This document shows, piece by piece, positions 37,820 to 46,110 of a stretch of 64,000 nt of DNA. Source of the DNA: Burkholderia sp. WP9. Lineage in GTDB: Bacteria; Pseudomonadota; Gammaproteobacteria; Burkholderiales; Burkholderiaceae. Under the pieces are notes generated by a model. The model had not been told where the DNA came from. It searched no databases and worked only from the letters and a program-made list of their open reading frames with translations. The position numbers and the translations under genes were made by a program. Location of the stretch: positions 2,914,001 through 2,978,000 of the forward strand of contig NZ_FNTG01000001.1 of NCBI RefSeq assembly GCF_900104795.1, written 5' to 3'. Position 1 is the stretch's first letter. Each line of letters opens with the position of its first letter.

Positions 37820-38893
37820 ATGCCCCCGCACAATACCGACGATGTCCGCATCCGCGAGTTGAAAGAACTCACGCCGCCCGCTCACCTGATCCGCGAATTC
37901 GCCTGCGACGAAACGGTGTCCGACGTGATCTACAACTCGCGCACCGCGATGCATCGCATTCTGCACGGCATGGAAGATCGCCTGATCGTCATCATCGGAC
38001 CGTGTTCGATTCACGATACGAAGGCCGCGATGGAGTACGCGGGGCGGCTGGTCGAGCAGCGCAAGCGCTTTGCCGGGGAACTTGAAATCGTGATGCGCGT
38101 GTACTTCGAGAAGCCGCGCACGACGGTGGGCTGGAAGGGTCTCATCAACGACCCGCACATGGACAACAGCTTCAAGATCAACGACGGCCTGCGCGCCGCG
38201 CGCGAGTTGCTGTTGCGCATCAACGAACTCGGCCTGCCGGCCGGCACCGAATACCTCGACATGATCAGTCCGCAGTACATCGCCGACCTGATCTCGTGGG
38301 GTGCGATCGGCGCGCGCACCACGGAATCGCAGGTGCACCGCGAACTGGCTTCGGGCCTGTCGTGCCCGGTCGGCTTCAAGAACGGCACGGACGGCAACGT
38401 CAAGATCGCCGTCGACGCGATCAAGGCCGCTTCGCAGCCGCACCATTTCCTGTCGGTCACCAAGGGCGGCCATTCGGCGATCGTTTCGACCGCGGGCAAT
38501 GAGGACTGCCACATCATCCTGCGTGGCGGCAAGACGCCGAACTACGACGCGGACAGCGTGAACGCCGCGTGCGCGGACATCGGCAAGGCGGGTCTCGCCG
38601 CGCGTCTGATGATCGACGCGAGCCACGCGAACAGCTCGAAGAAACACGAGAACCAGATTCCGGTGTGCGCGGATATCGGCCGCCAGATTGCTTCGGGTGA
38701 CGAACGGATTGTCGGCGTGATGGTGGAATCGCATCTGGTGGCGGGCCGCCAGGATCTGCAGGAAGGCTGCGCGCTGACGTACGGCCAGAGCATTACCGAC
38801 GCGTGCATCGGTTGGGACGAAAGCGTCGCCGTGCTGGAGGGCCTCGCCGACGCAGTGAAGCAACGTCGTGTGGCGCGTGGCAGCGGCAACTGA
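37820..38893 (+). CDS. aroG: 3-deoxy-7-phosphoheptulonate (DAHP) synthase, class I
   Basis: Condenses phosphoenolpyruvate and erythrose-4-phosphate, the first step of the shikimate pathway to Phe, Tyr, Trp and folate precursors. The type I-alpha sequence is unmistakable: RLIVIIGPCSIHDTKAAMEYA, MRVYFEKPRTTVGWKGLINDPH, GLPAGTEYLDMISPQYIADLISWGAIGARTTESQ, PVGFKNGTDGN, IILRGGKTPNYD and MIDASHANSSKKHENQ. Length 357 residues matches AroG/AroF/AroH. The ATG at 37820 follows GGAG by 7 bases. Which end product inhibits this isoform cannot be read safely. Transcription is controlled by the upstream attenuator and ends at the terminator 38925-38957. Confidence 0.97.
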   Translation: MPPHNTDDVRIRELKELTPPAHLIREFACDETVSDVIYNSRTAMHRILHGMEDRLIVIIGPCSIHDTKAAMEYAGRLVEQRKRFAGELEIVMRVYFEKPRTTVGWKGLINDPHMDNSFKINDGLRAARELLLRINELGLPAGTEYLDMISPQYIADLISWGAIGARTTESQVHRELASGLSCPVGFKNGTDGNVKIAVDAIKAASQPHHFLSVTKGGHSAIVSTAGNEDCHIILRGGKTPNYDADSVNAACADIGKAGLAARLMIDASHANSSKKHENQIPVCADIGRQIASGDERIVGVMVESHLVAGRQDLQEGCALTYGQSITDACIGWDESVAVLEGLADAVKQRRVARGSGN

Positions 38894-38924
38894 ACCCACA
38901 CTGATTGGAGCAGCGGATGCACGG

Positions 38925-38957
38925 AAAAACCCGGCTCGATGGTGAGCCGGGTTTTTT
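38925..38957 (+). terminator. Intrinsic terminator of aroG
   Basis: AAACCCGGCTC / GAGCCGGGTTT form an 11-bp stem with a 6-base loop, followed by a T-run (38952-38957). It lies 31 bases after the aroG stop. Confidence 0.93.
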
Positions 38958-39032
38958 GTTAGCCGAACGGACGAATGGTGCTCCCTTAACCGCCTCTGTA
39001 CCTTAACAACCTATGGCCGGGTCGAATGCGAC

Positions 39033-39059
39033 TTGACCGGGATGAAGGTTGCGTATAAG
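39033..39059 (+). promoter_or_regulatory. Promoter of the toxin-antitoxin pair
   Basis: TTGACC at 39033-39038 and TATAAG at 39054-39059 have a short 15-base spacer. The palindrome TGTACA lies just downstream, a plausible place for autorepression by the antitoxin. The ATG of the first gene is at 39082. Confidence 0.5.
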
Positions 39060-39081
39060 ATTTTGTACATGAAAGGCGGCT

Positions 39082-39432
39082 ATGGAGCAGGAAAAAGAAA
39101 TTCGCTGGCTAGGCTCCAGCTATAGCGATTTACTCGCTTTTCCCGAGGAAATGCGTCGTCGAGCGGGGTTTCAACTCGGCAAAATTCAGGCAGGCCTCGA
39201 CCCTGACGACTGGAAGCCGTTTGACTCGATCGGCCCCGGAACGCGCGAGATTCGTATCAGGGAGGCAGACGGCATTTATCGCGTCATGTACGTGACCAAG
39301 TTCGTGGAGGCACTGTACGTGCTGCATTGCTTCCAGAAGAAAAGTCAGAAGCTGGGTCCGCATGACAGGAAGATTGCCGAAACGCGGTATCGCGCAATCA
39401 GGTCACACCACCTCTGCTCACACCACCATTAA
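39082..39432 (+). CDS. higB: Type II toxin of the HigB/RelE (Gp49-like) family
   Basis: Putative mRNA interferase toxin of 116 residues. The fold markers are IRWLGSSYSDLLAFPEEMRRRAGFQLGKIQAG at the N-terminus, TREIRIREADGIYRVMYVTKFVEALYVLHCFQKKSQKLGPHD in the middle and the conserved basic KIAETRYRAI helix. This Phage_derived_Gp49 pattern is typical of HigB-like toxins encoded before their antitoxin. It is followed after 17 bases by an HTH antitoxin on the same strand. The C-terminus ends in an odd His-rich stretch (RSHHLCSHHH). No inactivating change is visible. Confidence 0.88.
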   Translation: MEQEKEIRWLGSSYSDLLAFPEEMRRRAGFQLGKIQAGLDPDDWKPFDSIGPGTREIRIREADGIYRVMYVTKFVEALYVLHCFQKKSQKLGPHDRKIAETRYRAIRSHHLCSHHH

Positions 39433-39449
39433 CGATAGGAAAACTAACA

Positions 39450-39782
39450 ATGACGATCGACACCAAAATTCGTCACGTAACCCGGCCCGGCGCCAATCTG
39501 TTCCTCGAGCTCGGCTTTTCCGCTGAAGAGGCGAAGCGGCTGCACGCGGCGTCGCAGAAACAGATCAACGACACGCGGCTGCTCAAGGAGCAACTCATGA
39601 CAGAACTGTCCACGTGGATCGAACAGCATCATCTGAAACAGGCCGAGGCGGCCGAGATCCTGATGGTGTCGCGCCCGCGCGTGTCCGACGTGGTCAACAA
39701 GAAGACCACCAAGTTCACTATCGATACGCTGGTGGAAATGATGAGCCGGATCGGCAAGCCGGTCACGCTGGCGGTCGGCTAA
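39450..39782 (+). CDS. higA: HTH (XRE) antitoxin of the HigA family
   Basis: DNA-binding antitoxin, 110 residues, expected to neutralise the upstream toxin and repress the pair. The helix-turn-helix is HHLKQAEAAEILMVSRPRVSDVVNKKTTKFTIDTLVEMMSRIG at about residues 60-102. The N-terminal 45 residues should bind the toxin. The start has only a modest AGGAAAACTAACA site 10 bases upstream, which may set a toxin:antitoxin ratio. The toxin-first order is the HigBA arrangement. Confidence 0.88.
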   Translation: MTIDTKIRHVTRPGANLFLELGFSAEEAKRLHAASQKQINDTRLLKEQLMTELSTWIEQHHLKQAEAAEILMVSRPRVSDVVNKKTTKFTIDTLVEMMSRIGKPVTLAVG

Positions 39783-39857
39783 CGTGTATGGATCGCCAAT
39801 GCGTATGGTGTTGCATGCAACATCGCGCTGTCATACACGTATCGCCACGGCTCGACT

Positions 39858-40412
39858 CTAGCCTGCGCCGCGCTCGTGTTGCCACAGCACGTCAGTGCCG
39901 CCGTCCGCACGGTTGAGCACGCGCGCAAGCACGAACAATAGATCCGACAGCCGGTTCACATACTGGCGCGGCGCGGCGTTGATGGCCTCGTATTCCCCCA
40001 ACGCAACAATTGCCCGTTCGGCGCGCCGGCATACCGTGCGGCACACATGTGCGAGCGAAGCCGCGCGCGAGCCGCCGGGCAGAATGAACTCCTTAAGCGG
40101 CGGCAAGTCGGCGTTGTAGTCCGCAAGCCAGTCGTCGAGTTGGGCGAGATGCCCGTCGGTAATCATCGTATAGCCGGGAATGCATAGCTCGCCGCCAAGG
40201 TCGAACAGGTCATGCTGAATCGCGACCAGCGCCGCACGAACCTTGTCCGGTAAGGTTTCGCACAGCAGTACGCCGAGGTTGGAGTTGAGTTCGTCCACGT
40301 CGCCGATCGCGGCGATCCGTGCGCTGTCTTTGCGCACACGGGTGCCGTCGCCGAGACCCGTAGTGCCGTCGTCGCCCGTTCGGGTAGCGATCTTGCTCAA
40401 GCGGTTGCCCAT
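39858..40412 (-). CDS. Cob(I)alamin adenosyltransferase, PduO type
   Basis: Makes adenosylcobalamin from ATP and cob(I)alamin. The N-terminal MGNRLSKIATRTGDDGTTGLGDGTRVRKDSARIAAIGDVDELNSNLG is the PduO ATP-binding signature (TRTGDxGTT). The later SRAASLAHVCRTVCRRAERAIVAL and INAAPRQYVNRLSDLLFVLARVLNR complete the active-site helices. Length 184 residues. I chose the ATG at 40412 because GGGAG lies 5 bases upstream. No cobalamin riboswitch is visible in the 207-base divergent interval; a TATAAT -10 at 40522-40517 on the minus strand could drive it. Confidence 0.94.
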   Translation of the reverse strand: MGNRLSKIATRTGDDGTTGLGDGTRVRKDSARIAAIGDVDELNSNLGVLLCETLPDKVRAALVAIQHDLFDLGGELCIPGYTMITDGHLAQLDDWLADYNADLPPLKEFILPGGSRAASLAHVCRTVCRRAERAIVALGEYEAINAAPRQYVNRLSDLLFVLARVLNRADGGTDVLWQHERGAG

Positions 40413-40619
40413 CATATCTCCCATGCATTCAGTGACGATGCGCGGCCCCATGTATCCCAACGCGGCTCATCGGGCACCGCGTTTATCCATATTGCGCGCA
40501 TCGTGAAGTCGCCGCCATTATAGAAGCGCCCGCCTGCTCCAACGCCGGCCCGTGGACGATCGGCGTAAAATGAAACAGATGCTGCAAACCAGCATTGCCC
40601 CACCTATCAGGAGACATGC

Positions 40620-42035
40620 GTGAATCATCCCGTGCCGCCGGCCCCGCTGCGCCGGCCGTTTCCCGCCGAGTTGCTGAGCGCGCTCAAAGCCGCGTTCTCC
40701 GACCGCGTGTCCGTATCCGAAGCCGTGCGCGTGCATCACGGCCGCGACGAGTCGCCGTTCGATCCCCAACTGCCTGACGCCGTCGTGTTCGCCCGCACCA
40801 CCGAAGACGTGCAAAACATCGTCAAACTGTGCGGCCAGTACAACGTCCCGATCATCCCTTACGGTAACGGCTCTTCGCTGGAAGGGCATTTGCTCGCGGT
40901 ACAGGGCGGCGTATCGATCGATCTGTCTGAAATGAACCGGGTGTTGTCAATCAACGCCGAAGACCTGACGGTCACCGTCGAGCCCGGCATCTCGCGCAAG
41001 CAGTTGAACGAGGCATTGCGCGATACGGGCCTGTTCTTCCCGATCGACCCGGGCGCGGACGCGAGCATTGGCGGTATGTCGGCCACGCGCGCGTCCGGCA
41101 CTAACGCCGTACGCTACGGCACGATGCGCGAGAACGTGCTCGGGCTGACCGTGGTTCTGGCCGATGGCCGCGTGATCAAAACCGGCACCCGCGCCCGCAA
41201 GTCGTCCGCGGGTTACGACCTCACGCGTCTGTTCGTCGGCTCGGAAGGCACGCTCGGCGTGATTACGGAAATTACAGTCCGCCTGTATCCGCAACCGGAA
41301 GCGGTGTCCGCCGCGGTGTGCGCGTTCCCGTCAATGGGCGACGCGGTCCGCGCGGTCATCGAAACGATCCAGATCGGCGTGCCGATCGCGCGCGTCGAAT
41401 TCGTCGACTCGCTCGCTATCCGCTCGATCAACCGCCACTCGAATCTCACGCTGCGTGAAGCGCCCACATTATTCTTCGAATTCCATGGCACCGAGGCCGG
41501 CGTGAAAGAGCAGGCCGAACTGGTCCAGGACATCGCCGCGCAAAATGCCGGCGAAGGTTTCGAATGGGCCACGCGGCCGGAAGATCGCAGCCGTCTGTGG
41601 AACGCGCGCCACAACGCCTATTTCGCCATGCTGCAACTGAAGCCCGGTTGCCGTGCGGTCACGACCGACGTCTGCGTGCCGATCTCGCGCCTCGCGGAAT
41701 GCGTGGAGGAAACGGAACAGGACCTGAAGGACTCGCCGCTGCCCTGCCCGATCGTCGGCCATGTCGGCGACGGCAACTTCCACGTCGCGATCCTGATCGA
41801 TCCGAACAAGCCGGAAGAACTGGTCGAAGCCGAGCGCCTGAACCATCGCATCGTGCAACGCGCGCTGCGCATGGACGGCACCTGCACGGGCGAGCATGGC
41901 GTCGGCTTGCACAAGATGGGCTTCCTGCTCGAAGAACACGGTGAAGTCGCGGTCGACACCATGCGCTCCATCAAGCATGCGCTCGATCCGCACAATCTGA
42001 TGAACCCGGGAAAGATCTTCACCTGGGCAGCTTGA
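40620..42035 (+). CDS. FAD-linked oxidase, D-lactate dehydrogenase (cytochrome)-like
   Basis: Flavoprotein of the FAD_binding_4 / FAD-oxidase-C family, 471 residues. The PCMH-type FAD domain contains PIIPYGNGSSLEGHLLAVQGGVSIDLSEMNRVL and DPGADASIGGMSATRASGTNAVRYGTMRENVLGL, then SSAGYDLTRLFVGSEGTLGVITEITVRLYP. The C-terminal domain has VGHVGDGNFHVAILID and GTCTGEHGVGLHKMGFL, conserved in D-lactate and D-2-hydroxyglutarate dehydrogenases. It immediately precedes glcD but is only a distant paralogue; D-lactate is the likeliest substrate by similarity. The GTG start has AGGAG 6 bases upstream. Confidence 0.88.
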   Translation: MNHPVPPAPLRRPFPAELLSALKAAFSDRVSVSEAVRVHHGRDESPFDPQLPDAVVFARTTEDVQNIVKLCGQYNVPIIPYGNGSSLEGHLLAVQGGVSIDLSEMNRVLSINAEDLTVTVEPGISRKQLNEALRDTGLFFPIDPGADASIGGMSATRASGTNAVRYGTMRENVLGLTVVLADGRVIKTGTRARKSSAGYDLTRLFVGSEGTLGVITEITVRLYPQPEAVSAAVCAFPSMGDAVRAVIETIQIGVPIARVEFVDSLAIRSINRHSNLTLREAPTLFFEFHGTEAGVKEQAELVQDIAAQNAGEGFEWATRPEDRSRLWNARHNAYFAMLQLKPGCRAVTTDVCVPISRLAECVEETEQDLKDSPLPCPIVGHVGDGNFHVAILIDPNKPEELVEAERLNHRIVQRALRMDGTCTGEHGVGLHKMGFLLEEHGEVAVDTMRSIKHALDPHNLMNPGKIFTWAA

Positions 42036-42106
42036 GGCGTCTGCAGGCGCGGCTGCATAAGACAAGCAGCCGCGTGGGACTTGAAAGGCACGAGGAGACA
42101 AGTCAC

Positions 42107-43600
42107 ATGAACGCACCCGCTGAACTGACGGCCGAAGTACTCGCCCAGCGCCAGCGCGAAGTCGTGCAGGCGCTGATGGCCGTATTGCCGACCCATTGTT
42201 TGCTGTATCGGGAAGAAGACACCGTCGCCTACGAGTGCGACGGTCTCGCGGCCTACAGGCGTCTACCACTCGCGGTCGCGTTGCCGGAAACGGAATCGCA
42301 GGTGCAGCGCATCGTGCAGATCTGCCACCGTCTCGACGTGCCGATCGTGCCGCGCGGTGCCGGCACCGGCCTGTCCGGCGGCGCCATGCCGATCCGTCAC
42401 GGCGTGGTGGTCTCACTCGCGCGCTTCCGTAAGATCGTGGAAGTCGATTCGTACGCGCGAACCGCCACGGTCCAGCCCGGCGTGCGCAATCTGTCCATCT
42501 CCGAGGCCGCCGCGCCTTACGGCTTGTATTACGCGCCGGACCCGTCGTCGCAGATTGCCTGCACGATCGGTGGCAACGTCTCGGAGAATTCCGGCGGCGT
42601 TCACTGCCTCAAATACGGCCTGACGGTACACAACGTGCTGCGCGTGCGCGCCGTCACCATGGAGGGCGAAATCGTCGAATTCGGCTCGCTCGCGCCCGAT
42701 GCGCCCGGCCTGGATTTGCTGGCCGTGCTGATCGGCAGCGAAGGCATGTTTGCGATCGTCACCGAAGTCACCGTCAAGCTGATCCCGAAGCCGCAAACCG
42801 CACAGGTCATCATGGCGAGTTTCGACGACGTGGTGAAAGGCGGCGACGCGGTGGCCGGCATCATCGCGGCGGGCATCATCCCGGCGGGTCTGGAAATGAT
42901 GGACAAGCCGGCCACCCGCGCCGTCGAGGAATTCGTCAACGCGGGCTACGATCTCGACGCGGCGGCGATCCTGCTGTGCGAATCGGACGGCACACCCGAA
43001 GAAGTCGCCGACGAAATCGTGCGCATGACCGCGGTCCTGCGCGAACACGGCGCGACGCGCATCCAGATTTCCCGCTCGGAGAACGAACGTCTGCGCTTCT
43101 GGTCGGGGCGCAAAAACGCGTTCCCGGCAGCCGGGCGCATTTCGCCCGACTACTACTGCATGGACGGCACCGTGCCGCGCCGCAGTATCGGTCCGCTGCT
43201 GACGCGCATCGAGGCCATGGAGAAGACTTACAACCTGCGCTGCATCAACGTCTTCCATGCGGGCGACGGCAACATGCATCCGCTGATCCTGTTCAACGGC
43301 AACGATCAGGACGAGTGGCACCGGGCCGAAGCATTCGGTTGCGACATCCTCGAAGCGTGCGTGGAACTGGGCGGCACGGTGACCGGCGAGCACGGCGTGG
43401 GCATCGAGAAGATCAATTCCATGTGCGTGCAGTTCTCGCCCGAGGAGCGCGACGCGTTCCACGCGGTAAAACGCGCTTTCGACGCACCCGGCCTCCTCAA
43501 CCCCGACAAAGGCATTCCCACCCGAGCGCGCTGCGCTGAGTACGGCAAGATGCACGTGCGCGGTGGCTTGCTGCCGCATCCGGACTTGCCGCGTTTCTAG
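42107..43600 (+). CDS. glcD: Glycolate oxidase FAD-linked subunit GlcD
   Basis: Catalytic flavoprotein of glycolate dehydrogenase, which oxidises glycolate to glyoxylate and passes electrons to the respiratory chain with GlcE and GlcF. FAD-binding blocks are VPIVPRGAGTGLSGGAMPIRHGVVVSLARFRKIVEVD and DPSSQIACTIGGNVSENSGGVHCLKYGLTVHNVL, then DLLAVLIGSEGMFAIVTEVTVKLIP. The C-terminal half has NVFHAGDGNMHPLILF and GGTVTGEHGVGIEKI. Length 497 residues fits GlcD. The ATG at 42107 follows AGGAGA by 9 bases. Confidence 0.95.
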   Translation: MNAPAELTAEVLAQRQREVVQALMAVLPTHCLLYREEDTVAYECDGLAAYRRLPLAVALPETESQVQRIVQICHRLDVPIVPRGAGTGLSGGAMPIRHGVVVSLARFRKIVEVDSYARTATVQPGVRNLSISEAAAPYGLYYAPDPSSQIACTIGGNVSENSGGVHCLKYGLTVHNVLRVRAVTMEGEIVEFGSLAPDAPGLDLLAVLIGSEGMFAIVTEVTVKLIPKPQTAQVIMASFDDVVKGGDAVAGIIAAGIIPAGLEMMDKPATRAVEEFVNAGYDLDAAAILLCESDGTPEEVADEIVRMTAVLREHGATRIQISRSENERLRFWSGRKNAFPAAGRISPDYYCMDGTVPRRSIGPLLTRIEAMEKTYNLRCINVFHAGDGNMHPLILFNGNDQDEWHRAEAFGCDILEACVELGGTVTGEHGVGIEKINSMCVQFSPEERDAFHAVKRAFDAPGLLNPDKGIPTRARCAEYGKMHVRGGLLPHPDLPRF

Positions 43601-43693
43601 CATTACCCCGCCCGCCGACGCATCGCGCATAGCCCGCGCGCGCGCCGCTTTGCCTGCTTTCACCCTGATTACCCGATGCGGGTCCGCTCCTGG

Positions 43694-43721
43694 TTGCCAG
43701 AGCGCCCCCGCCCGGTACAAT
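43694..43721 (+). promoter_or_regulatory. Internal promoter before glcE
   Basis: TTGCCA (43694-43699) and TACAAT (43716-43721) are separated by 16 bases, and AGCAGGA precedes the glcE ATG. The glcD-glcE gap is 149 bases, so glcE-glcF may be transcribed independently of glcD. Confidence 0.6.
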
Positions 43722-43749
43722 CAACCGAAACACAACGAAGCAGGACACC

Positions 43750-44838
43750 ATGGAAGAGGACGACATCGTCGCCGGGTGGTCGGAACGTGTGCGTTCGGCC
43801 AGCGCCGAAGGGCACGCGTTGCGCATCCGTGGCGGCGGCACCAAAGACTGGTACGGTCAGACGCTGGAAGGTGACATCCTCGACACGCGCGCTTATCGCG
43901 GCATCATCGCGTACGACCCGGCAGAGCTGGTCATCACCGCGCGCGCGGGCACGCCCCTGCTGGAGATCGAGGCCACGCTCGCCGAGCACCATCAGATGCT
44001 CGCTTTCGAACCGCCGCACTTCGGGTCACAGGCCACCTTCGGCGGCTGCATCGCGGCAGGAATCGCGGGTCCGCGTCGGCCCGCGGCCGGCGCCGCGCGC
44101 GACTTCGTGCTCGGCGCCGTGATCATGAACGGCCAGGGTCAAAAGCTGCATTTTGGCGGCCAGGTGGTGAAGAATGTCGCCGGCTACGACGTCTCGCGCC
44201 TGATGGCAGGCTCGCTCGGCACCCTCGGGCTGATTCTCGAACTGTCGATCAAGGTGCTGCCGTTGCCGCAGGCCGAAGCCACGCTCAAATTCGACATGAA
44301 CGGCACCGACGCGGTCCGCAAGCTCAACGAATGGGGCGGCCGGCCGCTGCCGATTACCGCGAGTGCCTGGCGTCATGGCACGCTGGCCGTGCGCCTCGCG
44401 GGCGCCGAGGCGGCGGTCAAGTCGGCGCGCACATCGCTGGGCGGCGAAGTCGTCGACGCGGTCGAAGCCGAACGCTTCTGGGCAGGACTGCGCGAACAGA
44501 CCGACTCGTTCTTCGCCGCCATTCCGCCGAAAGCCGCGCTCTGGCGCCTCGCGTTGCCGTCCATTACGGAGCCGCTGCAACTGCCCGGCGCGCAGCTCAT
44601 GGAATGGGGCGGCGCCCAGCGCTGGTGGATTACGGATACGGACGCGCAAACCGTGCGCATCAGCGCCAAGCAGGCCGGCGGCCACGCCACGATCTTCCGC
44701 ACCGGCCACGGCTACGACCGCGGCGCGGGCGTATTCACTCCTCTTCCCGCGCCGATGATGAAAATCCATCGCGGCCTGAAAACCGCTTTCGACCCGGCCC
44801 GCATCTTCAATCGCGGCCGTCTCTACCCCGACTTCTGA
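43750..44838 (+). CDS. glcE: Glycolate oxidase FAD-binding subunit GlcE
   Basis: Second flavin subunit of glycolate dehydrogenase, 362 residues. ALRIRGGGTKDWYG is the FAD-binding start. FEPPHFGSQATFGGCIAAGIAGPRRPAAGAARDFVLGAVIMNGQGQKLHFGGQVVKNVAGYDVSRLMAGSLGTLGLILE is diagnostic for GlcE. The short C-terminal region ends FDPARIFNRGRLYPDF. It lacks the long substrate domain of GlcD, as expected. glcF starts 8 bases after its stop, so the two are co-transcribed. Confidence 0.95.
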   Translation: MEEDDIVAGWSERVRSASAEGHALRIRGGGTKDWYGQTLEGDILDTRAYRGIIAYDPAELVITARAGTPLLEIEATLAEHHQMLAFEPPHFGSQATFGGCIAAGIAGPRRPAAGAARDFVLGAVIMNGQGQKLHFGGQVVKNVAGYDVSRLMAGSLGTLGLILELSIKVLPLPQAEATLKFDMNGTDAVRKLNEWGGRPLPITASAWRHGTLAVRLAGAEAAVKSARTSLGGEVVDAVEAERFWAGLREQTDSFFAAIPPKAALWRLALPSITEPLQLPGAQLMEWGGAQRWWITDTDAQTVRISAKQAGGHATIFRTGHGYDRGAGVFTPLPAPMMKIHRGLKTAFDPARIFNRGRLYPDF

Positions 44839-44846
44839 GCGACGCG

Positions 44847-46073
44847 ATGCAAACCAACCTCGCGGACTTCATTCGCAACACGCCGGACGGCGACGAAGCC
44901 GAAGGCATTCTGCGCAATTGCGTGCACTGCGGATTCTGCACGGCCACCTGTCCGACGTATCAGATACTGGGCGACGAACTCGACGGTCCACGTGGACGGA
45001 TCTACCTGATCAAGCAAATGGTGGAAGGCGCGCCCGTCACGCGCAGCACTCAGGTTCACCTGGACCGTTGCCTGACCTGCCGCAACTGCGAAACGACCTG
45101 CCCATCCGGCGTGAAATATGGCCGGCTGGTGGAAATCGGCCGCAAGCTCACCGAAGAAAAAGTCACGCGGCCGCTCGGTCAGCGCCTGACGCGCCGGCTG
45201 CTCGCGAGCTTCGTGCCGAACAGCGCGCTGTTCACGCCGACCATGCGCATCGGTCAGCATTTTCGGGCGCTGCTGCCCAAGAAGCTGCGCGACAAGGTGC
45301 CGGCGCGCCAGCGTCCGCTCGAATGGCCGACCGCGAAACATCCACGCAAGATGCTGCTGCTGGCGGGCTGCGTGCAACCGTCGATGATGCCGAACGTCAA
45401 CATCGCCACCGCGCGCGTGCTCGACGCACTCGGCGTCGAAACGCTGATCGCGCCGGACGCCGGCTGCTGCGGCGCGATCCGTCTGCATCTGGGCTACAAC
45501 GACGACGCGCTCGATGACCTGCGCGCGAACATCGACGCATGGTGGCCGTACGTCGAACAGGGCGTGGAGGCGATCGTGATGAATGCGTCCGGGTGCGGCG
45601 CGACGGTCAAGGAATACGCGCACCTGTTGCGCCACGATCCGGCGTATGCGGAAAAAGCGCGCCGCGTGGTGGAATTGACGCGCGACATCGCGGAGATCCT
45701 GCCTGAGTTCGAAGAACCGCTGGTCTCGGTCACGCGGCGCCGCTCGGTTCATACGGTCGCGTTTCATCCGCCCTGCACGTTGCAGCATGGTCAGCAGATA
45801 CGCGGCAAGGTCGAGCATCTGCTAACCGCGCTGGGTGTCGAAGTGCGCCTGCCCGCTGACAGCCATCTGTGCTGCGGCTCGGCCGGCACCTATTCGCTGA
45901 CCCAGCCCAAGCTCTCGTATGCGTTGCGGGATCAGAAGCTCGAGCGGCTGCAAGCACAGGAGCCGCAGGTGATCGTGTCGGCGAATGTGGGCTGCATTGC
46001 GCATCTGCAAAGCGGCACCTCCACGCCGGTCGCGCACTGGATCGAACTGGTCGAGCACATGCTGTCCGTATAA
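44847..46073 (+). CDS. glcF: Glycolate oxidase iron-sulfur subunit GlcF
   Basis: Electron-transfer subunit of glycolate dehydrogenase, 408 residues, peripheral on the inner membrane. Two 4Fe-4S ferredoxin motifs are present: CVHCGFCTATCP near residues 25-36 and CLTCRNCETTCP near 75-86. Two CCG domains follow, with CVQPSMMPNVN, DAGCCGAIRLH, FHPPCTLQHGQQIRGKVE and SHLCCGSAGTYSL. ATG 44847 is set by family N-terminus and tight spacing to glcE. No glcG, glcB or glcC lies nearby. Confidence 0.96.
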   Translation: MQTNLADFIRNTPDGDEAEGILRNCVHCGFCTATCPTYQILGDELDGPRGRIYLIKQMVEGAPVTRSTQVHLDRCLTCRNCETTCPSGVKYGRLVEIGRKLTEEKVTRPLGQRLTRRLLASFVPNSALFTPTMRIGQHFRALLPKKLRDKVPARQRPLEWPTAKHPRKMLLLAGCVQPSMMPNVNIATARVLDALGVETLIAPDAGCCGAIRLHLGYNDDALDDLRANIDAWWPYVEQGVEAIVMNASGCGATVKEYAHLLRHDPAYAEKARRVVELTRDIAEILPEFEEPLVSVTRRRSVHTVAFHPPCTLQHGQQIRGKVEHLLTALGVEVRLPADSHLCCGSAGTYSLTQPKLSYALRDQKLERLQAQEPQVIVSANVGCIAHLQSGTSTPVAHWIELVEHMLSV

Positions 46074-46110
46074 TCGGGTAATCGACTTTCGCTGGACTTC
46101 CGGATCCGTC

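Noticed and set aside
40413..40619. Cobalamin riboswitch before the adenosyltransferase gene
   Set aside because: The interval is only 207 bases and contains no recognisable B12-box or the long conserved leader a cobalamin riboswitch needs.
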